Of a stretch of DNA of 64,000 nt, positions 58,283-64,000 are shown in pieces (positions within the stretch are counted from its first letter, which is position 1; each line of letters starts with the position of its first letter). The notes beneath the pieces were generated by a model. The model saw only the letters and a program-made list of their open reading frames with translations, was not told the origin of the DNA and did not search any database. The translations under genes were made by a program, and so were the position numbers. This DNA comes from Flavobacteriales bacterium (GTDB lineage Bacteria > Bacteroidota > Bacteroidia > Flavobacteriales_D > Sanyastnellaceae). Location: the NCBI GenBank assembly GCA_022447625.1, contig JAKVAX010000003.1, forward strand, positions 271,337 through 335,336. The letters are read 5' to 3'.

Positions 58283-59937
58283 AGGAAAAGAACAACATAG
58301 ACGAGCTGTTCAGAGAACAGTTGGCGGGCCAACAGGCTAGCTTCAATCAGGCGCACTGGAGCCAGATGGAGCAGATGCTTGATGCCCGAAAGGGAAGAGG
58401 CCGCTGGTGGTTCTTCGCTGTGCCGCTCGTGCTGTTGCTACTGACTTCGTTGGGAATAGCACATCAACGTCTAGCAAGCACTGAAGGGCAAACCATCGAT
58501 ATGCCTGTCCATTTTACTCAAGCGTCAACAACAAATGGCGAGCATCTTGGGTTTGTGGAGAATCGTATGGCGAGTATTTATGCTTCGAACTCCTTGGTTG
58601 ATGGGACGCCTAATCATCTTCAGGCGGTTAATCATGCCGCTAGCGCGGAAACGGCTTCGCCTTCTTTGGGCGGTCGTGATGCAGGTAACGAACTTGATAG
58701 AGGGGCTAAAACGCCAAATGGCGAAATGGCGAAAGGATCTTCCGGCGAACAGGCTGATGGACCAACTGGCGAACTGGCTGACGGATCGACTGGCGACATC
58801 AAGAATGGGGCTGACGCTGTCGGTGGTAAGCAGGGAGCTGAGATGACTCGAGGGGGTGGTCTTGAGTTGAGGCCGGGGGCTTCTGGTCAGGCTGGTGGTG
58901 GTGGTCTTGGTGCTATTGATAGAACCGACGATGGTGATCTTACTGATGCTAGTGCTAATGGAATGAGCTTGGGTTACGACGGAAAGGATGATAGCGACGG
59001 CAATAATGAGTTGAATGGAGGAACACCATTGAATCCGTTCCACAACCCGTCGTATGGTAAAGTTCCGCGTCCTTCAATATTCTTGCCAGAGACGCGTTGG
59101 TTTGTGTTGAATCCGGAGTACACGAGGGAGTTCCATGATAATCAACGCGACTTACCGAATTATCGTCCGAATATCATAGAGCTTCGTCCGCACATTGGAT
59201 TGGCTAGTCCGTTTTGGAAGAAGCAGATTCAGTCTGAGAATACATCTACGGCCTCGTTAACAGATGAGCGTGCTTCTACCTTTGGTTTGGGGATCAGCTA
59301 CCTTACGAAAGGGTGGGATTTTAGCTCAGGATTCCAGATTCATCGTTTTGAAAATGAATTAACGACTGTGCAGGGTGGTGATACCTTGGAGTATTTCGAA
59401 TACTTCCAGGAACAGATCGTTGATACGATAGCGATTGAAATCATCGAACAGATTGATTCCACCTTCAATGAAAACCTGGGAGATTGGATTGTGGACACGA
59501 CGTTCATCGAGGTCGCTGATACCGCCTTCACTTTCATTGAAGACAGCGTATTGGTTACCGAAATAGAGCGTGGTACAGAACGCAAGTTTAAGCAGCAACG
59601 TTCTATCGTAGAGATACCGCTAATGGTCGGAAAGCGTTTCCAATGGAAGCGTTGGGAGTTGGGCGTGCGTGTTGGCCCTTCGTTTATGCTGCAAACCACT
59701 GTTGATGGGGTGGTGTTGAGTGACGGACGATTTGTAGATCGTTCAGCGGCCTCTCAAACCCTCTCGATATCCATCAGGTCGGATGTACATATTGCCTATA
59801 GTCTATCTGAAAGACTAGGGGTGTATACAGGCTTCAGTACGCGGTTTGGCGTGACACCAACCCTTCAGAGCGACATCTACGAAGAGCGCCTGAATAGCTA
59901 CGGATTCGTGGCCGGATTGCAGATCCGTTTACACTAG
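58279..59937 (+). CDS. Putative anti-sigma/outer-membrane barrel fusion
   Basis: 552 aa with a GTG start overlapping the sigma factor stop. N-terminal about 42 residues are cytosolic-like (KNNIDELFREQLAGQQASF), followed by one membrane helix (about 43-61, WWFFAVPLVLLLLTSLGI). A Gly/Asp/Asn-rich linker follows (about 100-260, with GEQADGPTGELADGSTGD). The C-terminal 270 residues alternate like an outer-membrane barrel (RWELGVRVGPSFMLQTTVDG, GFVAGLQIRLH). If right, one chain crosses inner membrane, periplasm and outer membrane. The role as a sigma regulator is inferred from the overlap and topology. Confidence 0.7.
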   Translation: MKEKNNIDELFREQLAGQQASFNQAHWSQMEQMLDARKGRGRWWFFAVPLVLLLLTSLGIAHQRLASTEGQTIDMPVHFTQASTTNGEHLGFVENRMASIYASNSLVDGTPNHLQAVNHAASAETASPSLGGRDAGNELDRGAKTPNGEMAKGSSGEQADGPTGELADGSTGDIKNGADAVGGKQGAEMTRGGGLELRPGASGQAGGGGLGAIDRTDDGDLTDASANGMSLGYDGKDDSDGNNELNGGTPLNPFHNPSYGKVPRPSIFLPETRWFVLNPEYTREFHDNQRDLPNYRPNIIELRPHIGLASPFWKKQIQSENTSTASLTDERASTFGLGISYLTKGWDFSSGFQIHRFENELTTVQGGDTLEYFEYFQEQIVDTIAIEIIEQIDSTFNENLGDWIVDTTFIEVADTAFTFIEDSVLVTEIERGTERKFKQQRSIVEIPLMVGKRFQWKRWELGVRVGPSFMLQTTVDGVVLSDGRFVDRSAASQTLSISIRSDVHIAYSLSERLGVYTGFSTRFGVTPTLQSDIYEERLNSYGFVAGLQIRLH

Positions 59938-60040
59938 TGTGGAAAACTATTCTTTTGATTTACAGTAGTTTCATCCTAAATTGAGGGAACTGTGCCGAAG
60001 ATTTGTTGGGATAGAATGCTTATTTGAAATTTAGCTACCT

Positions 60041-60343
60041 ATGCATATTATTCGAATCAAAGTTCTCAATGAAGGACTGAACATCCCTAGCAACACTCTT
60101 ATCGAAGCCATCGAATCAGAACTACTTACTGAAGGCATCGAAATCAGCGATCAAGCTGATATCACACTCAAAATCAAGTTTACTGTCGATAACGATCACG
60201 AAAAGGTGCTCCTTCAGCTTCGTGAAACAGCGACTAAAATTAAGCTTCGAGAACGTGTGTTCCCATATATAAGCACATCTTGGATGCGTGATGTCGTGAA
60301 GGAAGTCCACGCCATTGTCATGCAAGAGGAACTTGCGTTGTAA
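60041..60343 (+). CDS. Small protein upstream of the SiaB/SiaC pair
   Basis: 100 aa, soluble, with a beta-alpha-beta pattern (MHIIRIKVLNEGLNIPSNTL, then SDQADITLKIKFTVDNDHEK). No known domain recognised. It lies 86 bases upstream of the SiaB-like gene in the same direction; that gap holds a perfect 6-bp hairpin CTGATC/GATCAG (60394-60411) without a T-run. It may belong to the same unit, but this is not established. Confidence 0.6.
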   Translation: MHIIRIKVLNEGLNIPSNTLIEAIESELLTEGIEISDQADITLKIKFTVDNDHEKVLLQLRETATKIKLRERVFPYISTSWMRDVVKEVHAIVMQEELAL

Positions 60344-60429
60344 AATCTGTAACTCACAGACCTAAAATCGCGTATACGGGGAAGACTGATTATCTGATCT
60401 TAATGGATCAGACGGGATAATTATGTACC

Positions 60430-61542
60430 ATGCTGAGTGAAAACTCCACACATATGGAGCGCTTTTCTGCATGGTCTCTCTTTCAGGCTAACCAAGACGC
60501 ACGATTAATGTTCGCTTATCGCGGACCGTTTAGGGAACACCTGACCGAAGGGATCATTGGAATTAGCGAGAATACCCTTGAAGGGGAGGCAGAGCTTTCG
60601 AAAGTGAATCGAAAGGTGTCTTTCCTCCTGGTCGAGTGTTTCCAAAACATTCTGAAGCACGGCGATTCTATCGAGAAGAAAGACATCGACCATGAGGCGA
60701 TGTTCAGCTTCCGTGCATTCCCGAAATCATTCTACATTAATTCCATCAACAAGGTCAACCCAGACGACAAAGACAAGTTGGCTGAGGCTGTAGAGCTCGT
60801 CAATTCTCTAGACAAAAAGGAGTTGAAAGAATTGTACTTGAAACAACTTCAAGACAACGAAATCAGCGAACGCGGCGGGGCCGGACTGGGATTAATTGAA
60901 CTGGCGCGTAAGTCAGGACAGCCATTGCGATTCGACTTTGATAAGGATGCCCAAGGCAACACCTTGTTCAACAATCAGGTGAATTTCAAAAAGACAGACG
61001 ATTCAGAAGAGTTGGATTTCATGCAGACTTCGCGTGAGTTCAAGTCGATGATGACCGATAAGGGCATCTTGATGTGCTACAAGGGAGACTTCTCTCAAGG
61101 AGCGATTCTTCCGCTGTTGAATATTGTCGAGATCAACATCGAGCAGGGGATCGGAAGCCAGGAAGCCAAGAAGGTTGGACATGTACTCATCGAGATGCTT
61201 CAGAATATCTCTCACCATGCTCCGGTAGTGAACGGAGTGCGGGAAGGAGTGATCGTAATCGGACAAAAAGAACAAAATTTATATATCGAAACAGGCAACG
61301 TCATGCCTAGTTCGAACGTCAATACATTAGAATCTAGTCTAAGCGAGATGATGCGTCGCGATGAAGAAGGCTTGAAAGAACTTCATAAACAGAAGTTCAA
61401 AGAGAGCATTTATCTGAAGGATAAACAGAGCACAGGACTAGGCCTCCTTCAAGTGGCCAAAGCATGCCGTGGACGAATCTCATACCGCTTTGATGAGTAC
61501 AATAATGAAGAAACATTTTTTTCATTTCGCGCCTTTGCTTAG
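60430..61542 (+). CDS. Tandem-duplicated SiaB-family (DUF6272) kinase-like protein
   Basis: 370 aa, soluble. Two copies of the SiaB/HATPase-like module lie in one chain. Copy 1 has an N-box VECFQNILKHG (68-78) and G-box AGLGLIELA (151-159). Copy 2 has IEMLQNISHHA (254-264) and STGLGLLQVA (334-343). Each copy starts with a similar strand (LMFAYRGPF, LMCYKGDF). SiaB kinases phosphorylate the SiaC regulator. The neighbour at 61564 is SiaC-like, which supports the call. The fused arrangement is unusual. The frame has ATG at 60430 and 60454; the first is used. Confidence 0.8.
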   Translation: MLSENSTHMERFSAWSLFQANQDARLMFAYRGPFREHLTEGIIGISENTLEGEAELSKVNRKVSFLLVECFQNILKHGDSIEKKDIDHEAMFSFRAFPKSFYINSINKVNPDDKDKLAEAVELVNSLDKKELKELYLKQLQDNEISERGGAGLGLIELARKSGQPLRFDFDKDAQGNTLFNNQVNFKKTDDSEELDFMQTSREFKSMMTDKGILMCYKGDFSQGAILPLLNIVEINIEQGIGSQEAKKVGHVLIEMLQNISHHAPVVNGVREGVIVIGQKEQNLYIETGNVMPSSNVNTLESSLSEMMRRDEEGLKELHKQKFKESIYLKDKQSTGLGLLQVAKACRGRISYRFDEYNNEETFFSFRAFA

Positions 61543-61563
61543 CTACTTTTAATACTGGTACTC

Positions 61564-61923
61564 ATGCATTTCGAAGCAACACAAGATACTCCTCAAGTCA
61601 AGTACGATGACTCAGCCAATAAGCTAGTCATCCACGGACGTTCTTTGCCTGAAAATGCGTGGTCATTCTATGAACCAGTCATCGGATGGGCCAACGAGCT
61701 CAAGCTAAATGGCAACACCCCGCTCACGATTGAGTTCTTCCTCGAATACTTCAATTCATCCAGTGGTCGATACCTCCTTGAATTGCTTTCAACGCTCGAG
61801 CGTATGAAAGACAAAGTACAAGTGGTTTGGATCAGCGAAGAAGAAGATGAGTTGATGGTGGAGAAGGGAGAGGAGTTTTCAGGGTTGGTGGATTTACCTT
61901 TTGAATTCAAGTTTGCTTCTTGA
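61564..61923 (+). CDS. SiaC-family (DUF1987) regulatory phosphoprotein
   Basis: A 119-aa protein of the SiaC family, the phosphorylated switch that acts on diguanylate cyclases and related targets in Pseudomonas. The conserved block is FFLEYFNSSSGRYLLELLS (about residues 58-76). The usual Thr of NTSS is Ser65 here (NSSS), so a serine would be the phosphate acceptor. It lies 21 bases after the SiaB-like gene. Confidence 0.82.
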   Translation: MHFEATQDTPQVKYDDSANKLVIHGRSLPENAWSFYEPVIGWANELKLNGNTPLTIEFFLEYFNSSSGRYLLELLSTLERMKDKVQVVWISEEEDELMVEKGEEFSGLVDLPFEFKFAS

Positions 61924-61971
61924 TATTAATCAAACGCCTTTTTTGCTCACATTTATTTATTGTGATGAACT

Positions 61972-62061
61972 TTATTGTTTCATCAATCGGTATGTATTGT
62001 TTCCAATTTTAGTGAGGTACAACCCGCTAGGGAATTTTTGGAGGTGAGATGCTCTCCATCT
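61972..62061 (-). pseudogene. C-terminal tail of a lost T9SS protein
   Basis: On the minus strand a short frame reads KFPSGLYLTKIGNNTYRLM + KQ, the typical end of a type A sorting domain. It is preceded by an in-frame stop (62062-62064) and no further homology. It abuts a decayed IS3-type orfA, which probably destroyed the rest of the gene. Confidence 0.45.
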
Positions 62062-62096
62062 CTAGGACAGTATTTGAATAAAGTCAAGTTTGATTT

Positions 62097-62330
62097 TCAA
62101 GCGGCGAAGTTCTTTATGAAAAAAAGTTCCTTTTTCTCTTTTTTAGCCGAATTGTCAATTTCAAAAATACTCTCAGCTCCATCTAAAAACTGGTGCTTCC
62201 ACTAACTAATTTGTTTGGGATAGATCTCGTATTTCGATGCAATTTCTTGCAATGTCATTCGCTCTTGCAATGCCTCAATGGCAACTTTCGCCTAGAACTT
62301 GGCGTTGAACTTCCTTCTGGTTCGTCTCAT
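62097..62330 (-). pseudogene. IS3-type transposase orfA, broken by two TAG codons
   Basis: On the minus strand MRRTRRKFNAKF, stop, AKVAIEALQERMTLQEIASK + YEIYPKQIS, stop, WKHQFLDGAESIFEI is the helix-turn-helix orfA of an IS3-family element. Both internal stops are TAG and there is no frameshift; in relatives these sites usually hold Lys/Gln and Asn/Lys. orfB is missing. Bases 62331-62395 and 62062-62096 hold nothing else recognisable. Confidence 0.75.
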
Positions 62331-62395
62331 AACAGGTCATTTACAATTATAAAAGGGTTAAATACCTGCCCTGATTTTAAGGAGCATCTCAGTGT

Positions 62396-62472
62396 GATGC
62401 TTTACTGAAGGACTGAACGTTGTCTTTCTTGAAATGGATATAGGAGCTAGCGTTTATGTTGGGTGATCGATT
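62396..62472 (+). repeat. 77-bp direct repeat, copy 1
   Basis: 76 of 77 bases are identical to 63785-63861 (T/C difference at 62467/63856). It begins gatgctttactgaaggac and ends gggtgatcgatt. It belongs to the group II intron RNA (domain I region by position). Confidence 0.95.
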
Positions 62473-62637
62473 CCCAAGGGCGAAGGTAGCCTATGATAAA
62501 ACGAGAGCATAGCGTTGGTTGGTGTAAAGGGCGACCGATGTGCCTGATAACGAACCACCGTATACGAGACCCGTGCGTACGATGGTGTGAGAGGCGCACC
62601 TCGTCAACTTAACGGTTAGCGAGGCCGTCTACTCGAT
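62396..62637 (+). mobile_element. Group II intron, 3' part (copy 1)
   Basis: The 77-bp shared segment (62396-62472) is followed by the intron 3' region. Domain V is at about 62552-62590 (gaaccaccgtatacg ... cgtgcgtacgatggtg, with the CG bulge of domain V and one C-A mismatch), and a domain VI-like hairpin at about 62591-62628 (CCTCG/CGAGG). The end CTACTCGAT (62629-62637) is typical of this intron class. No reverse-transcriptase frame is present, so the copy is defective or ORF-less. It is cut off on the left. Confidence 0.75.
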
Positions 62638-62649
62638 TGGCAAGTGTTT

Positions 62650-63486
62650 TTATTCAATTATATCCATTTCATTTAGTGCTTTAATTGACACTTCTTGCCG
62701 CAAGGAATTAAAATCGTTTCTATCTATATCATTGGATTTGGGACTTATCTTAGTTGCAAAGTAGTATACATTACCGTGCTTCTCAACGAAACCTACAAAC
62801 CAACCAACATCTTTCTCTCCATATACAGACAATCCTGTCTTACCACTCAGTGTGTAGGAATCAGTAGATTCAATTTCAAGTATGATTTTGATAGTTTCAT
62901 GAGTGGATTTTGAAATTGGTAACTGTTCTTCCCTTAGTTGTTTTAAGAAGTAAACTTGTTCATATGGACTTATTTTAGAGGGCCCCATCAACCAAAAATT
63001 ATCTATAGTCTCTTCGCCAATATCCATTTGTCCAAATTTTAGTTTTTTGACATATTTTTTCATTTCGTCTACCCCGATTTTTCTTGCAAGTTCTTGGTAG
63101 CAGGGAACACAGGATGTTTGGAATGCATCTCTTAGTGATAGGTCTTGTTCCCAAACAGGAAGATATCTTTCAGATCCATCCCATTTGAATATTGTTCTCT
63201 CATTTTCTAGAATATTTAATTCCAGTCCTATTATTGAATTTGGAATTTTAAAAGTTGAGGCTGGCAAATGTTGAACTCTTGATTCTGTAAAACTATTAGA
63301 ATAATAAGTGTTATTTTTCTTATCGAATATTAGTATTGCTCCTTCTAAATCTGAGGAGTCTAAAATTGTTTGAAATTCAGGTACTATTACTTCTGCAGAT
63401 GACGTTGATTTCAAGTCTTCCTTATTTTCCTTGTTTTCGCAGGAAAGTATCAAAATAGGAAGTAGACTGATAAGTAAATTTCGCAT
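62650..63486 (-). CDS. Class D (OXA-like) beta-lactamase family lipoprotein
   Basis: 278 aa with lipobox LILSC (Cys16). All class D active-site motifs are there in order: STFK at 77-80, SCV (S-x-V) at 125-127, FGQ in place of YGN at 151-153, Trp165 in WLMGPSKIS and KTG at 215-217. This makes a serine beta-lactamase or a BlaR-sensor-like protein likely. The gene is clearly richer in A and T than the rest of the window and lies between two intron fragments, which points to horizontal transfer. Substrate range cannot be told from sequence. Confidence 0.9.
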   Translation of the reverse strand: MRNLLISLLPILILSCENKENKEDLKSTSSAEVIVPEFQTILDSSDLEGAILIFDKKNNTYYSNSFTESRVQHLPASTFKIPNSIIGLELNILENERTIFKWDGSERYLPVWEQDLSLRDAFQTSCVPCYQELARKIGVDEMKKYVKKLKFGQMDIGEETIDNFWLMGPSKISPYEQVYFLKQLREEQLPISKSTHETIKIILEIESTDSYTLSGKTGLSVYGEKDVGWFVGFVEKHGNVYYFATKISPKSNDIDRNDFNSLRQEVSIKALNEMDIIE

Positions 63487-63599
63487 TAGTGTTCTATTAG
63501 AGCTAACGGTTTGTATATGGTGCGTTGCAGTCCCGTAGGGCCGCTATGCACTAAATGCCTCATGTGTACCCAGCATGTGTATTTGTTATCTTGTTTAAA
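63487..63599. other. Segment between the OXA-like gene and intron copy 2
   Basis: About 110 bases directly upstream of the OXA-like start (minus strand), containing gagctaacggtttgtatatggtgcg. I saw no gene, and it does not fit the integron attC rule well. It may hold the OXA promoter and the 5' exon junction of intron copy 2, whose exact 5' end I could not fix. Confidence 0.4.
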
Positions 63600-63861
63600 G
63601 CTAGATAATTCATCTAGAGGGTGAAAGTCCCTTATGGGCAGGGGTAACGCCTTGAACCATCCGCAATTCGCAAGGTTGCTACCTGTGAGGGTAGGACTGA
63701 AGGACGCGAGACTGCAAAGCCCGGTGCTGAGGAACACGAACTGCATAAGAGGCTATAAGATTGGATGAGTAGGTACATAACTGCGATGCTTTACTGAAGG
63801 ACTGAACGTTGTCTTTCTTGAAATGGATATAGGAGCTAGCGTTTATGTTGGGTGACCGATT
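63600..63861 (+). mobile_element. Group II intron, 5' part (copy 2)
   Basis: From about 63615 the sequence reads gagggtgaaagtccc, followed by ggtaacgcc and a long structured stretch (domain I type). It then runs into the same 77-bp segment (63785-63861) found in copy 1. The continuation is lost where an IS element begins at 63862. Copies 1 and 2 together would rebuild one intron RNA in the order 5' part - 77 bp - 3' part. The 5' boundary given is approximate. Confidence 0.65.
63785..63861 (+). repeat. 77-bp direct repeat, copy 2
   Basis: Matches 62396-62472 with one mismatch, at a distance of 1389 bases. The similarity ends sharply at 63861, the insertion point of the IS element. Confidence 0.95.
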
Positions 63862-64000
63862 GTAAGCTTCCCATTTTTAGGACACTGTTAAATTAAAGAA
63901 TATTCATTCTTGTTGGTTTGTATTTCATTCAAATTGTTTCTTCCCTTAAGGAAAAGGTTGGCATAGGTTATTGGAGGTAGTCTTTTCAGACTATCATGGG
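63862..64000 (-). mobile_element. End of an IS3-family element, runs off the window
   Basis: The terminal repeat-like sequence GTAAGCTTCCCATTTTTAGG begins right after the intron segment. On the minus strand the transposase gene enters from beyond the window end and stops at 63888, about 26 bases from the tip, as in IS3 elements. The rest of the element is outside the window. Confidence 0.65.
63888..64000 (-). CDS. IS3-family transposase orfB, C-terminal end (partial)
   Basis: The last 36 codons read HDSLKRLPPITYANLFLKGR and then NNLNEIQTNKNEYSLI. The segment (P)HDSL.RLPPITY matches the end of the DDE integrase of IS3-family orfB (RPHDSLG...PP..Y). No stop interrupts it within the window, so this copy may be intact, unlike the orfA relic at 62097-62330. 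Confidence 0.7.
   Translation of the reverse strand, partial: HDSLKRLPPITYANLFLKGRNNLNEIQTNKNEYSLI

Noticed and set aside
60394..60411. Terminator or riboswitch before the SiaB-like gene
   Set aside because: Only a 6-bp hairpin without a T-run or conserved larger structure; noted under the neighbouring gene instead.
63487..63600. Integron attC site next to the OXA-like gene
   Set aside because: The gctaacggtttg sequence superficially resembles an attC arm, but the RYYYAAC and GTTRRRY core rules are not met and no convincing paired arm was found.

Overview
The window is chromosomal DNA of a member of the Bacteroidota, most likely a marine-type Flavobacteriales (Cryomorphaceae/Schleiferiaceae-like). 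The signs are the gene order spc operon - alpha operon - carA - eno, zinc-free forms of RpmJ and RpsN, several cargo proteins with type IX secretion (T9SS) C-terminal domains, SprF/PorP and GWxTD proteins, and -7 promoter elements of the TAnnTTTG type. The genus call is inference; the phylum call is well supported.

Bases 1-10946 hold the ribosomal run rpsC(3' end)-rplP-rpmC-rpsQ-rplN-rplX-rplE-rpsN-rpsH-rplF-rplR-rpsE-rpmD-rplO-secY-map-infA-rpmJ-rpsM-rpsK-rpsD-rpoA-rplQ, closed by a terminator and followed by an overlapping carA-eno pair. From 13.5 to 35 kb come a T9SS cargo protein, a secreted M1 aminopeptidase, a conserved 508-aa protein, and a four-gene operon (small secreted protein, giant SprB-like adhesin, SprF/PorP, PorE-like OmpA lipoprotein). 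A second operon follows (BamA/TamA-like barrel, rmuC, GWxTD lipoprotein, rlmB). From 35 to 51 kb are lipA, a 1087-aa beta-propeller T9SS protein, gapA, lipid A genes lpxH and lpxK around a TlpA-like thioredoxin, a Nif3-like protein, a coiled-coil protein whose zinc ribbon has lost its cysteines, a FadL-like porin, proS and tRNA-Glu.

From 51.5 to 62 kb the DNA is more accessory. It has a T9SS sialate O-acetylesterase-like protein and two neighbouring genes broken only by in-frame stop codons (an esterase with TAA and TGA, a DoxX-like protein with TGA). These are followed by a TPR protein, msrA, a six-repeat T9SS protein, and an ECF sigma factor overlapping a gene for a protein that seems to have both an inner-membrane helix and an outer-membrane barrel. 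Last comes a SiaB-SiaC partner-switch pair in which SiaB is an internal tandem duplication.

The right end (about 61.97-64 kb) is a mobile-element graveyard: the tail of a lost T9SS gene, a decayed IS3-type orfA, two partial copies of one group II intron in the same orientation sharing a 77-bp segment, and a class D beta-lactamase-like gene lying between them. A further IS3-type element interrupts the second intron copy and runs off the window. The strongest leads are the tandem SiaB/SiaC module, the intron-flanked OXA-like gene, the nonsense-codon cluster and the self-contained type B T9SS adhesin operon.
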